From NCBI RefSeq assembly GCF_022437945.1, contig NZ_CP092535.1, forward strand, positions 1,364,001-1,428,000: 64,000 bases of DNA, written 5' to 3'. The DNA is from Nocardioides sp. TF02-7. Its GTDB lineage: Bacteria; Actinomycetota; Actinomycetes; Propionibacteriales; Nocardioidaceae. This document shows positions 55,722 through 64,000 of this stretch, piece by piece (the first letter of the stretch is position 1; each line of letters begins with the position of its first letter). The notes under the pieces are model-generated. The model did no database searches and was not told where the DNA came from. It saw only the letters and a program-made list of their open reading frames with translations. The position numbers and the translations under genes are program-made.

Positions 55722-56653
55722 CAGCTGCTCCCCTCCGTCGGCGGCACCCCGAGGGTGAGCGCCGTGTTGTCGATCAGGCGGGTGGAGCCGACCCGGGCGG
55801 CGATGAGCGCGCGGGCGGGGGTGCCCGGCGGGGCGTCGTCGGTGAGCTCGCCGAGGTCCGGCGCCCGGACCTCGAAGTAGTCCAGGTCGACGCCCTGGGC
55901 GGCCCGCAGCTCGGCGCGGCCGGCGCCGAGCGCCCGCTCGAGGCCGTAGACCGCGTCGCGCCGGGCGGCGACGAGCACCCGGTGGAGCACGGTGGCCTGC
56001 AGCCGCTGCTCCTCGTCCAGGTAGCGGTTGCGGCTGGACCGGGCGAGCCCGTCGGGCTCCCGGTCGGTGGGCGCGCCGACGACCTCCAGCGGGCCGACGC
56101 TGCCGCTGAGACACAGGTCCTCGGCCATCCGCCGGATCAGCACCAGCTGCTGGTAGTCCTTCTCACCGAACACCGCCAGGTCGGGCCGCACCAGGCCGAA
56201 CAGCTTCGCGACGACGGTCAGCACGCCGCGGAAGTGCCCGGGGCGGGTGCGCCCCTCGAGCACACCGGCGAGCGGACCCGGGTCGAGGGTCACGGCCGGG
56301 CTGTCCTCGCCCGTCGGGACGCCGCCGGGATACATCTCCGCGACGGTGGGCGCGAACACCACGTCGACGCCCTCCCGCGCGCAGACCTCGAGGTCGGCGT
56401 CGAACGTGCGCGGATAGCGGTCCAGGTCCTCGCCGGGCCCGAACTGGAGCGGGTTGACGAAGATCGACACGACGACGGCGCCGTCGTCGCCGGCGCGCCC
56501 GCGGGCGACCCGCACCAGGCTCGCGTGGCCCTCGTGGAGGGCACCCATCGTCGGCACCAGTGCCAGCGACCCCTGCGACCGCCGGGGGCCGAGGGCCTCG
56601 GCGAGCTCCGCGCGGGTGCGCGCGACCGCGGGCGTCCGCCCGGCGACCGCCAT
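55721..56653 (-). CDS. panC: pantothenate synthetase
   Basis: 310 residues. ATP-dependent condensation of pantoate and beta-alanine. HIGH-type motif [51 protein letters not shown]-equivalent [12 protein letters not shown]. One-base overlap with both neighbours (DUF2520 gene before, panD after), so DUF2520-panC-panD is one translationally coupled operon. Confidence 0.95.
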   Translation of the reverse strand: MAVAGRTPAVARTRAELAEALGPRRSQGSLALVPTMGALHEGHASLVRVARGRAGDDGAVVVSIFVNPLQFGPGEDLDRYPRTFDADLEVCAREGVDVVFAPTVAEMYPGGVPTGEDSPAVTLDPGPLAGVLEGRTRPGHFRGVLTVVAKLFGLVRPDLAVFGEKDYQQLVLIRRMAEDLCLSGSVGPLEVVGAPTDREPDGLARSSRNRYLDEEQRLQATVLHRVLVAARRDAVYGLERALGAGRAELRAAQGVDLDYFEVRAPDLGELTDDAPPGTPARALIAARVGSTRLIDNTALTLGVPPTEGSS

Positions 56654-57594
56654 CAACGCTCCACGGCGTGCGCGACGGTGCCGGGAGCGGCCGGGCGGTC
56701 GTGAAGGGCGGTCGCGCCGTCGAGGAGCGCCTTGATCCGTGCGGCGCGGATCGGCAGCACCCGGCCGTCGGTGACCGCGCGGTCGAGGGTGGCGCGCGCC
56801 ATCGCGACGTACGACGGGATCGTGTCGGGCTGGTTGGCGGCGATGTCGTCGAGGTGCGCGGCGACGGTCTGCACGTCGCCGCGGACGATCGGCCCGGTCA
56901 GGGCCGCGTCGCCGTCGGCGAGCGCGTTGTCGAGAGCGGCCTGCAGCAGCGGGCGGAGGGTACCCGCGGGGTCGTCGGACCCGGCGGCGGCGAGCAGGCC
57001 CATCGCCTCGCTGACGAGGGTGACCAGGTGGTTGGCGCCGTGGGCGAGCCCCGCGTGGTAGAGCGTCCGCATCTCCTCCGGGACCCACGTGGGCCGGCCG
57101 CCGAGGTCGGCGACCAGCTGCTGCGCCAGCCCGCGGTCCGCGGGCCCGGCGGTCAGCCCGAACACGCAGCCGTCGAGGCGGTCGAGGTCGACGGCGGTGC
57201 CGGTGAAGGTCATCGCCGGGTGCAGCGCGACCGGCCGGGCGCCGGCGGCGGCCGCCGGCTCGAGGACGGCCAGCCCGTGCCGCCCGGAGGTGTGCACGAC
57301 GTACTGCCCCTCGCGGACGGCGCCGGAGTCGACGAGGACCCGCACCACGTTGGGCAGCATGTCGTCGGGGACGGTGAGCAGCAGCAGGTCGCAGGCGCGG
57401 GCGACAGCGCTCGGCTTCAGCAGCGGCACCCCCGGCAGCAGCGCCGCGGCGCGTTGCCGGGAGGCGTCGGACTCGCCGGCGGCGGCGGTGACGGTGTGGC
57501 CCGCGGCCCGGAGCCGGGCCGCCAGGACGGCGCCGACCCGGCCGGCGCCGATGACGCCCACGCTGAGGCGGGCGGACGACGGCAGCGTCATCAT
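56653..57594 (-). CDS. Rossmann-like/DUF2520 protein, putative reductase in pantothenate operon
   Basis: 313 residues. N-terminal NAD(P)-binding SVGVIGAGRVGAVLAARL; a CDLLLLTVPDDML strand; HTSGRHGLAVLEP and LHPAMTF; then the all-helical DUF2520 domain (YHAGLAHGANHLVTLVSEAM). Conserved beside panC in actinobacteria (Rv3603c in M. tuberculosis, from memory). The fold resembles ketopantoate and P5C reductases, so a role in pantoate supply is plausible but unproven. ATG at 57594 or 57591 after GGAAAGG. Confidence 0.85.
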   Translation of the reverse strand: MMTLPSSARLSVGVIGAGRVGAVLAARLRAAGHTVTAAAGESDASRQRAAALLPGVPLLKPSAVARACDLLLLTVPDDMLPNVVRVLVDSGAVREGQYVVHTSGRHGLAVLEPAAAAGARPVALHPAMTFTGTAVDLDRLDGCVFGLTAGPADRGLAQQLVADLGGRPTWVPEEMRTLYHAGLAHGANHLVTLVSEAMGLLAAAGSDDPAGTLRPLLQAALDNALADGDAALTGPIVRGDVQTVAAHLDDIAANQPDTIPSYVAMARATLDRAVTDGRVLPIRAARIKALLDGATALHDRPAAPGTVAHAVER

Positions 57595-57786
57595 CTCGAA
57601 CCTTTCCGTTCCAATCCCGCCGACCACCGGCGGCGTGCGCCGCCGGCCGGTGTGGGTACCGGACGTGTGCTCATTCGATGCAACAACGAGCCTAGGCGCG
57701 ATCCATCCCGCCCCGACACCCCGTGCGGACGTGACGTGGGCTACACCGGCCGGATCACCGGAGGCCCGCCGGGTGGGCGCGCTGAG

Positions 57787-57792
57787 TACCGT
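57787..57792 (+). promoter_or_regulatory. -10 TACCGT of the glycosyltransferase (leaderless)
   Basis: TACCGT, 7 nt, GTG at 57800. No Shine-Dalgarno. Confidence 0.5.
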
Positions 57793-57799
57793 TCCGCGT

Positions 57800-58911
57800 G
57801 TGTTCAGGCGTCGCAGGTCACTGCTGGTCAGCATCGTGGTCCCGGCGTACGACGTCGCCGCCTACCTGCCGGCGTGCCTCGACAGCCTGCTGGCGCAGAC
57901 CCACCGCGACCTGGAGGTGGTGGTCGTCGACGACGGCTCGCCGGACGAGTCGGGCGCGATCGCCGACGCCTACGCGGCGCGGGACGGGCGGGTGCGGGTC
58001 CTCCACATCGCCAACCGCGGGCTCGGCGGTGCCCGCAACGAGGGGGGTCCGCCAGGCGCGCGGCGAGTTCCTCGGCTTCTGCGACGCCGACGACCTGATG
58101 ACGCCCCGCGCCGTCGAGCTGCTGCTCGCCCACGCCCGCGCGACCGGCGCCCCGCTGGTGACCGGAAACGTCGTGCGGCTCGACGGCGACCGCCGCCCCG
58201 GGCTGCGCTGGATGAACCGGCTGCACGCCGACCGGGCCGCGATCGCGATCGACGACCTCCCCGAGCTGCTCGGCGACGTCTTCGCGTGGAACAAGCTCTA
58301 CCGTCGGGACTTCTGGGAGCGCGCCGGCCTGTCCTGGCCCGAGCGGGTCCGCTACGAGGACCAGCCGACGACCACCGAGGCCTACCTGCGGGCCGGCCGG
58401 GTCGGCGTCCTGCCCGAGGTCGTCTACCAGTGGCGGGTGCGCGGCGACGGGACGTCGATCACCCAGCAGCGGGCGACGGTCGCCGACCTCACCGACCGGT
58501 GGACCACCAAGCGGATGGCGCTGCGCTCGGTCGAGGAGTACGACGCCGCCGCGGTGACCGCGGTCTTCCGCGAGCGGGTGCTGCCGGGCGACATGTGGCA
58601 GTACTTCGTCAACATCCCCGAGGCCTCCGACGAGTGGTGGCAGCTGCTCGTCGCCGGCGTCCGCGACCTCTGGGGCCCCGGCCGCTCGCTGACCGGCACC
58701 ACCCTGCCGCCGGCGCACCGGCTGACCGGCTGGCTGGTCGAGCAGGACCGCCGCGCCGACGCCGCGCACGTCGTGGGCTACGCGCGCAGCCTGGGCGCCC
58801 CCGCTGCCGCGGGTCACGCTGCCCGACGGCTCGGTGCGGGTGGACGTGCCCGGTCTCGACCCCGCCACGGTGGCGCCGGAGGCGCTGCTGCTCCGCGCCG
58901 AGGAGCGCTGA
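57800..58911 (+). CDS. family 2 glycosyltransferase (two frameshifts)
   Basis: About 370 residues after repair of breaks near 58045 (GGGGGG) and 58801. GT-A signature: VSIVVPAYDVAAYLPACLDS, VVVVDDGSPDESG, ANRGLGGARNEG, and the DxD motif in FLGFCDADDLM. An acidic base region RYEDQPTTTEAY and a C-terminal helical segment follow. It resembles cell-wall or teichoic-acid transferases; acceptor unknown. GTG at 57800 lies 7 nt after TACCGT: leaderless. Confidence 0.87.
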
Positions 58912-58978
58912 CCGGCGGCGCTGCCGGGCGCTGCCTACGTTGCTGGTCCTGCCGGTGCTGCCGGTGCTGCCGGCCGGG

Positions 58979-59945
58979 CTACTCCTCGACCAGCCCGGCC
59001 TCGGCGAGGAAGTCGGCCGCGACGTCGGCCGGCTTCTCCCGGTCGACGCTGACCCGGGCGATCAGCTCGGCGAGCGTCTCGTTCTCCAGCGCGGCCATCA
59101 GGTCCTCCAGCAGCGGCCGGACGTCCTCGTGGTCGCTGAGGAAGCCGCTGGACACCGCCGGCACCAGGTTCTGCGCCGGCTGGATGCCGCGGTCGTCCTC
59201 GAGCAGCACCAGGCCCTGGTCGTCGAGGGTGCCGTCGAGGGTGCCGGTCTGGCCCAGCTCGGACTCCCCGTCGAGGACCGACTGGTAGGTCTCCGGGCTG
59301 GCGTAGCCGAGCGGGAGCAGCTTCTCGATCTCGATGCCGTAGACCTCGCGCAGCCCCTTCTCGCAGTCGTCGCGACCCTCGCAGTCGGCGTGGGCCGCCA
59401 GGGTGACCGGCTCGCCCTCGAGGTCGGAGAGCCGCGTGACGCCGTTGGCGTCGGCGAACTCCTCGGTGACGAAGAACGCGTTCTGCGACGCCGCCGGCGA
59501 CGGCTCCAGCAGGGTGATGCCGGCCTCGTCGGCCAGCGGCTCGATCGCCGCGAGCGACTCGTCGACGTCGTTGGTGGTCACCGGGGCCGCGTCGGGGCCG
59601 TTGGTCCGGGTGTTGAGGAAGTCGCCCAGCCCGGCGACGTACTCCGGCACGATGTCGATGTCGCCCGGGAACTCCGCCATGTAGGCGTCACGGGTGTCGA
59701 CCAGCGTCGTCTCGACGTCGTAGCCGCCGGCCTCGAGCAGCTGGGCGTACATCTCGGTCACGAGCGCCGCCTCGTCGAACGACTGGCTGGCGATGGTCAC
59801 GGCGCCCCCACCGTCGGCGTCGCCGCCGGAGCCGCCGTCGTCGCCCGCGAGGTCGTCGCCCGCGCAGGCGGAGAGGGGACAGGAGCGCGCCGGCCGCGAG
59901 AGCGGCGGCGAGCCGGCGTCCGGGAGCGGGGAGCTGCTGGGTCAT
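58979..59945 (-). CDS. osmoprotectant ABC transporter substrate-binding lipoprotein (frameshift)
   Basis: About 321 residues after repair of a break near 59878. Signal peptide with lipobox LSAC, then an Asp/Gly-rich linker and an OpuAC-type domain: VTIASQSFDEAALVTEMYAQ, VPEYVAGLGDF, LLEPSPAASQNAFFV, LPLGYASPETYQSVLDGE. The fold binds glycine betaine, choline or related compounds. A DCEGRDDC pair could form a disulfide. Followed on the same strand by two permeases further upstream in coordinate order, with the ATPase divergent. RBS AAGGTGG. Confidence 0.88.
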
Positions 59946-59994
59946 GAGGCCACCTTCTGTGTCCCGTGGCCGCAGCCACGCGTGTCCGGTCGGA

Positions 59995-60749
59995 TCAGTC
60001 GCCCACCCTAGGGGCGAGCGCCGACATCTCGTCGGGACGTCTCACCCGCTCCCGGCGCTGGGTGCGCTGCTCGGGCAACCGGACCCGGCGCTGCACCGCG
60101 GCGCCGGCCAGCTCGAGGACCAGCGCCACCAGCGCGACGACGGCCGCGCCGGCCAGGCCCTGGCCGTAGTCCTGGTTGGCGAAGCCGAGGGTGATCACGT
60201 TGCCGAGCCCGGGACCGGCGACCAGCGCGGCGATCGTCGCCGTCGCCCACACCTGCACCAGCGCCAGCCGCACCCCGCTCACCACGAGCGGCAGCGCCAG
60301 CGGCAGCTCGACCCGCCGGAACAGCTGCCAGCCCGACATCCCCAGCCCGACCGCCGCCTCCTTGGTGTCGGCGGCGACCCGCGCACGGCGACGTAGGTCT
60401 GGGTGATCAGCGGCGGCAGCGCGAACAGCGCCAGGGCGACGAGGGTCGCCAGCCCCGCGCGACCGTAGGGCCCGAGGTACGCCGTCCCTGGCCACTCCGC
60501 GCGCACCAGCAGCGCCAACAGGGCGAGGATGGGCACGGCGCGGCCGACGTTCGAGACGCCGGCCGCCAGGAACCCGCCCCGGCCCAGGTGGCCGAGCCAG
60601 CACGCGAGCGGGATCCCGACCACCACGGCGAGGAGCAGCGCGGTGACGGTGAGCAGCAGCTGCTCGCCGAGCAGGTCGAGCATCCCGCCGTCGCCGGTCC
60701 AGTGGTCGCCGGTGGTCAGGTAGGCCCACATCTCACGGAAGACGTTCAC
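59995..60749 (-). CDS. osmoprotectant ABC transporter permease 1 (frameshift)
   Basis: About 251 residues after repair of a break near 60385. Five to six membrane helices (LLLTVTALLLAVVVGIPLACWL, LILALLALLV). The EAA loop is KEAAVGLGMSGWQLFRRVELP, which docks the ATPase. GTG start at 60749 overlaps the stop of permease 2 (GTGA). OpuB/ProW family. Confidence 0.88.
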
Positions 60750-61468
60750 CGCGCCACCTCCAGGCGGGCGCGGGTCCACGGGGTGGCCAGCCGCTGCACG
60801 AGCAGCACGAGCAGGTCCAGGGCCAGCGCCAGCAGGACGCAGAGCACCGACGCGGTCAGCAGCTCGGCCTTGAAGTCGGTCGCCCGGCCGTGGTTGATCA
60901 GGTCGCCGAGGCCGCCGTGGGCCACGATCGTCCCGACCGTCGCGAGTGCGACCGTCGAGACCATGGCCACCCGCAGGCCGGTGAGGACGACCGGGAGCGC
61001 CAGCGGCAGCTCGACCCGGGTCAGCAGCCGGAACCCGTCGTAGCCCAGACCGACCGCGGACTCGCGCACCTCCGCCGGCACCGAGCGCAGCCCGTCGAGG
61101 AACGCGCGGACCAGGATCGTGAGGCAGTAGAGCGCCAGCCCGATCACCACGGTGGTGGCGGTGAGCCCGGTGAACGGCACCAGCAGCGGCAGCAGCGCGA
61201 GCGAGGGCACCGTGTAGAGGCTGGTGGCGAGGCCGAGCACCAGGCCCTCAAGCCGCTCCCACCGCCGGGCGACGAGCGCGAGCGGCAGCGCCAGCAGCAG
61301 CCCGAGACCGACGGCCGCCAGCGTGAGCACCAGGTGGTCGACGGTCGCCTGCTGGATCTCCTCGCGGTAGTCGCGCAGGTAGTCGACGCACACCCACTCG
61401 TTGCCGGTGAACCGGCCGTAGCAGGTCTCCGCCCTGGTGGCGGCGCCCCCCGGTAATGTCACGGGCAT
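60746..61468 (-). CDS. osmoprotectant ABC transporter permease 2
   Basis: 240 residues. Helices LVLTLAAVGLGLLLALPLAL, SLALLPLLVPF, VVIGLALYCLTILV; EAA loop RESAVGLGYDGFRLLTRVELP. A roughly 40-residue N-terminal extracytoplasmic-type segment with two Cys (ETCYGRF, WVCVDYL) precedes helix 1. The proposed ATG (CAT at 61466-61468) overlaps the divergent ATPase ATG (61467-61469) in a CATG palindrome; a later start is possible. Confidence 0.86.
   Translation of the reverse strand: MPVTLPGGAATRAETCYGRFTGNEWVCVDYLRDYREEIQQATVDHLVLTLAAVGLGLLLALPLALVARRWERLEGLVLGLATSLYTVPSLALLPLLVPFTGLTATTVVIGLALYCLTILVRAFLDGLRSVPAEVRESAVGLGYDGFRLLTRVELPLALPVVLTGLRVAMVSTVALATVGTIVAHGGLGDLINHGRATDFKAELLTASVLCVLLALALDLLVLLVQRLATPWTRARLEVAR
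61454..61459 (+). promoter_or_regulatory. -10 TAATGT of the osmoprotectant ATPase gene (leaderless)
   Basis: TAATGT, 7 nt, ATG at 61467. This sits inside the proposed start of the divergent permease. Confidence 0.55.
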
Positions 61469-62480
61469 GGACGCTAGCGCGCCCTCGTTGCGGAAGGCGG
61501 ACGACGAGCGGCCGATGATCCGGCTGCGGGGCGTGAGCAAGACCTATCCCGGCGGCACGGTCGCGGTGCAGCAGCTCGACCTCGACGTACGACGCGGCGA
61601 GCTGGTCTGCCTGGTCGGCCCCTCCGGCTGCGGGAAGTCGACGACGCTGAAGATGGTCAACCGGCTCGTCGAGCCGACGACCGGCGTGATCGAGATCGAC
61701 GGCGTCGACGTCACCCACAGCGACCCGGTGCGGCTGCGCCGCGGGATCGGCTACGTCATCCAGCAGGTGGGGCTCTTCCCGCACCAGCGGGTCAGCGCCA
61801 ACGTGATGACGGTGCCGCTGCTCTCCGGGACGTCCCGGTCGGCCGCGCGGGCGCGGGCCCGCGAGCTGCTGGCACTGGTCGGCCTCGACCCCGACGAGTT
61901 CGGCGACCGCTACCCGCACCAGCTGTCGGGCGGCCAGCGGCAGCGGGTCGGCGTGGCCCGGGCGCTCGCCGCGGACCCGCCGGTGCTGCTCATGGACGAG
62001 CCGTTCGGTGCGGTCGACCCGGTGCAGCGTGCCCGGCTGCAGGAGGAGTTCCAGCGGCTGCAGCGCGAGCTGGGCAAGACCGTCGTGCTGGTGACCCACG
62101 ACATCGACGAGGCTGTGCTGCTCGGCGACCGGGTCGCGGTGTTCGCCGCGGGCGGCCGGCTGCTGCAGCACGACACGCCTGCCGAGCTGCTCGCCCACCC
62201 GGCGGACGAGGAGGTCGCCACGTTCGTCGGCGCCGAGCGCGGCCTGCGGCGGCTCTCGGTCACCGCCATCGACCCCGCGCACCTCGAGCCGCTCGACGGC
62301 GTCCCTGCCGGCGACCTCGGCGCGACCGTCGACGTCCGCGCCTCCCTCGAGGAAGCGCTGGCCCTCCTGCTCCGCGACGACCGCCCGATGATCGGGGTGA
62401 CCGACGGCCCCCGCTTCGTCGGCGTGCTCACCCCCACCGGGATCCACCGGGCGCTGCGCGCCTCCCTCCGCGGCGAGTAG
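61467..62480 (+). CDS. osmoprotectant ABC transporter ATP-binding protein (OpuA/ProV type)
   Basis: 337 residues. Walker A GPSGCGKSTT, Q-loop YVIQQVGLFPHQ, signature LSGGQRQRVGVARAL, Walker B VLLMDEPFGAVDP, H-loop VTHDIDEA. A C-terminal CBS-like regulatory segment (VRASLEEALALLLRDDRPMIGV) is typical of betaine transporters that sense ionic strength. Alternative start ATG 61515 (MIRLRGVSKTYPGG). Its TAG is the GAGTAG of the first unit of array D. Confidence 0.92.
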   Translation: MDASAPSLRKADDERPMIRLRGVSKTYPGGTVAVQQLDLDVRRGELVCLVGPSGCGKSTTLKMVNRLVEPTTGVIEIDGVDVTHSDPVRLRRGIGYVIQQVGLFPHQRVSANVMTVPLLSGTSRSAARARARELLALVGLDPDEFGDRYPHQLSGGQRQRVGVARALAADPPVLLMDEPFGAVDPVQRARLQEEFQRLQRELGKTVVLVTHDIDEAVLLGDRVAVFAAGGRLLQHDTPAELLAHPADEEVATFVGAERGLRRLSVTAIDPAHLEPLDGVPAGDLGATVDVRASLEEALALLLRDDRPMIGVTDGPRFVGVLTPTGIHRALRASLRGE

Positions 62481-62632
62481 GCACTTCCTCACCCTCGAGT
62501 AGGCACTTCCTCACCCTCGAGCAGGCACTTCCTCACCCTCGAGTAGGTGATTTCCCGACGTCGTGGCCCGAGAATCCCCCCACTGGCGGACGAGGAACTC
62601 CCCACTCGATGCCGAGAAGGTCCCTACTCGAC
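62475..62632. repeat. array D: 22-bp units spanning both stop codons of convergent genes
   Basis: Three abutting units (GAG(T/C)AGGCACTTCCTCACCCTC in pieces) are followed by a degenerate fourth. A diverged centre (62545-62588) and two inverted units ending CCACTCGAT and CCTACTCGAC follow. The first GAGTAG is the last codon and stop of the ATPase gene. The last inverted GAGTAG is the last codon and stop of the GNAT gene on the other strand. Confidence 0.9.
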
Positions 62633-63714
62633 GGGTACGTCGCGGTGCCAGCTCTCGGTGACGTACGACGTGCGCCAGCCCAGGCCGAGGTAGAGGTCCG
62701 TCGCGCCGGTCGGCGAGTCGGCGTCGACCTCGAGGCCGACCCGGTCGCGGCCGCGGGCGGCGGCGTCGGCGATCACCGTGCGGAGCAGCCGCTTGCCGAC
62801 ACCGCGGCCGCGGGCGGAGCCCAGCACGCCGATGTAGGAGACGTAGGAGCCGCTCGGGCCGCCCGGCGAGCTGGTCTCGGTGCCGACGAGGGGCCCCGAC
62901 GGGCTGCGGTCGGCCGGGGTCGTCGAGGAGCTCGGCCACCCACCAGTGGTCCCACCGGTGCCCGGGGTCCTCGCGGAGCCGGTGGACGAACTCGTCGAAG
63001 GTCTCCTCCCACGAGTTGAAGTGGTCGCGGAACGCCTGCTCGAGCACCTGGTGGACCTCGCGCAGGTCGTCGACGTCGGGCAGCCCGTCCGCCCCCCGGC
63101 GCACCTGCCGGACCCGGACGCCGTCGGCCTCCCACAGCTCCGGCGACGGCACCAGGTCGGCGTCGTCCGGCGCCACCGGCCGGCTCATCTGCCACCAGTG
63201 GCGCACCCGCTCGAAGCCGGCGGCCGCCAGCCAGCGGTGCTGCCGCTCGTCGTCGGCGTACGCGCCGGTGTCGATCTGCTGCACGGCGAGGCCGCGGGCG
63301 GCGCCCACCTGGCGGGCCTGCCCGACCGCCCAGTCGACGAGCACGCCGGAGCAGGCGTCGGCGAGGCCGTCGGGCAGGTCGCGGTCGACGATGTGGATGA
63401 GCAGCATCCGGCCGCCGGCGCGGTCGTGGGCGCTCGCCCAGGCCCGCACCTGGCCGGCGGGGGTCGCGCACGACGACGTTCTCGCGGGTCCGCAGCCCGG
63501 GTTCGGCCACCTCGACCAGCACGTCGTCGAGGCCCGCCCCCGCCCAGCCGCGGCCGTGCCGCTGGTGGGCGCGCAGCAGCTGCGTCAGCCGGGCCAGGTC
63601 GAACCGGTCACGCGGGTCGGGACTGTCGACCAGCCACCCCTCCGGCAGTGCGGGTGGCGCACCGACGACGGCGGCCGGGTCGCTCTCGAAGCGGGACTCG
63701 TCGGGGAGGGGCAC
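62624..63714 (-). CDS. tandem-GNAT acetyltransferase (two frameshifts)
   Basis: About 363 residues after repair of breaks near 63465 and 62915. Two GNAT halves: the first with LLIHIVDRDLPDGLADA and YADDERQHRWLAAAGFERV; the second with acetyl-CoA loop GSARGRGVGKRLLRTV followed by DRVGLEVDADSPTGATDLYL. The duplicated layout is like mycothiol synthase, but identity with MshD is not claimed. A CACAAT lies 6 nt before the GTG start. Stop codon inside array D. Confidence 0.78.
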
Positions 63715-63761
63715 CCCGCGATTGTGCCAACCGGCGGGTGCGGCCGGTCGCGCCGGTCCGC

Positions 63762-64000
63762 TCAGGCGGTGTTGCGCATCCGCGCCTCGGCGAGCGCGGT
63801 CTCCGCCGCCGCCCGCTCGGCGGCGAGGGTGTCGACCTGCGCCTCGAGCTCGGCGACCCGGACGACGGCCTGGGTGGCGCGCTCCTCGGCGTCGGAGAGA
63901 CGCTCGCCGAGCCGGGCGTTCTCCTTCTCGGCCCGCGCCGCCTGCTCCCGTACGTCGGCCAGCTGGCGTCGCGCGTCGGCCAGCTCCTGGGCCGCGTCGG
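63762..64000 (-). CDS. C-terminal part of a coiled-coil protein
   Basis: The gene runs off the right edge; about 78 residues are visible. They form one continuous heptad pattern rich in Ala, Glu, Arg and Leu (LADVREQAARAEKENARLGE, then LSDAEERATQAVVRVAELEA, then LAAERAAAETALAEARMRNTA). No domain is recognised in this end piece. Could be a DivIVA-like or other cytoskeletal-type protein. Confidence 0.6.
   Translation of the reverse strand, partial: DAAQELADARRQLADVREQAARAEKENARLGERLSDAEERATQAVVRVAELEAQVDTLAAERAAAETALAEARMRNTA

Noticed and set aside
62624..63714. Mycothiol synthase mshD
   Set aside because: Tandem GNAT layout fits, but I see no MshD-specific motif and the context is unrelated, so only a GNAT call is made.
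1..64000. tRNA genes, prophage, integrase, toxin-antitoxin or restriction systems
   Set aside because: No cloverleaf with a T-loop/CCA end, and no corresponding protein motifs, were found on either strand.

Overview
The window is very GC-rich, with short intergenic gaps, GTG starts and many SD-less starts. It looks like chromosomal DNA of a high-GC actinobacterium. Marker genes (bS22, BldC-type excisionase, DisA/RadA, ClpC, Lsr2, CoaX, the panCD block, an ECF sigma factor with a DUF5667 partner) fit a Nocardioidaceae/Propionibacteriales-type genome. The family placement is inference. No tRNA, rRNA, CRISPR array, prophage or transposase was seen.

Layout. (1) 0-7.4 kb: end of a BldN-like ECF sigma factor, a DUF5667 protein, then on the minus strand acyltransferase, epimerase, bS22, BldC-type regulator and an AcuC-like deacetylase. 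A divergent trpS sits behind a tryptophan leader-peptide attenuator. (2) 7.5-20.6 kb: a 9.9-kb gene for a giant LPXTG surface protein (CshA-like head, GEVED modules, DUF11 repeats), a divergent MalT-type LuxR regulator, and a palindromic 22-bp repeat array. (3) 20.7-28.1 kb: HAD hydrolase, proC, proline dehydrogenase, an ABC-2 exporter with TetR, TIM-barrel isomerase, Ppx/GppA phosphatase and a divergent cysteine-rich protein. (4) 28-42.9 kb: VOC protein, methyltransferase, LacI regulator, radA, disA, membrane-anchored protein, mutY, a secreted protein-arginine deiminase, amino-acid permease with a mini IclR-like protein, and clpC. (5) 43-51.2 kb: a second surface-protein locus with its own sortase and a small secreted Ig-like protein. 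(6) 51.4-57.6 kb: lsr2, then the NAD and pantothenate/CoA operons nadB-nadC-coaX and DUF2520-panC-panD. (7) 57.8-64 kb: glycosyltransferase, an osmoprotectant ABC transporter, a GNAT protein and a truncated coiled-coil gene.

From memory of reference genomes, gene order follows two blocks conserved in actinobacteria: the M. tuberculosis Rv0495c-Rv0502 / Streptomyces bldN-proC region, and the Rv3585-Rv3603c region (radA, disA, mutY, clpC, lsr2, panD, panC). Both giant surface-protein loci interrupt these blocks, so they look like accessory insertions.

Sequence quality. About 35 single-base frameshifts fall in C/G runs, including in ClpC, NadB, RadA and DisA. They are best read as uncorrected sequencing errors. 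I merged the pieces into single genes and state each break.

The most unusual signals are five intergenic repeat arrays that start at, or overlap, a neighbouring gene's stop codon, four of them as inverted arrays; three identical 83-bp double-hairpin elements; the trpS attenuator; a secreted arginine deiminase with a complete catalytic set; and a recurrent TANNNT-(6-8 nt)-start signature of leaderless mRNAs.
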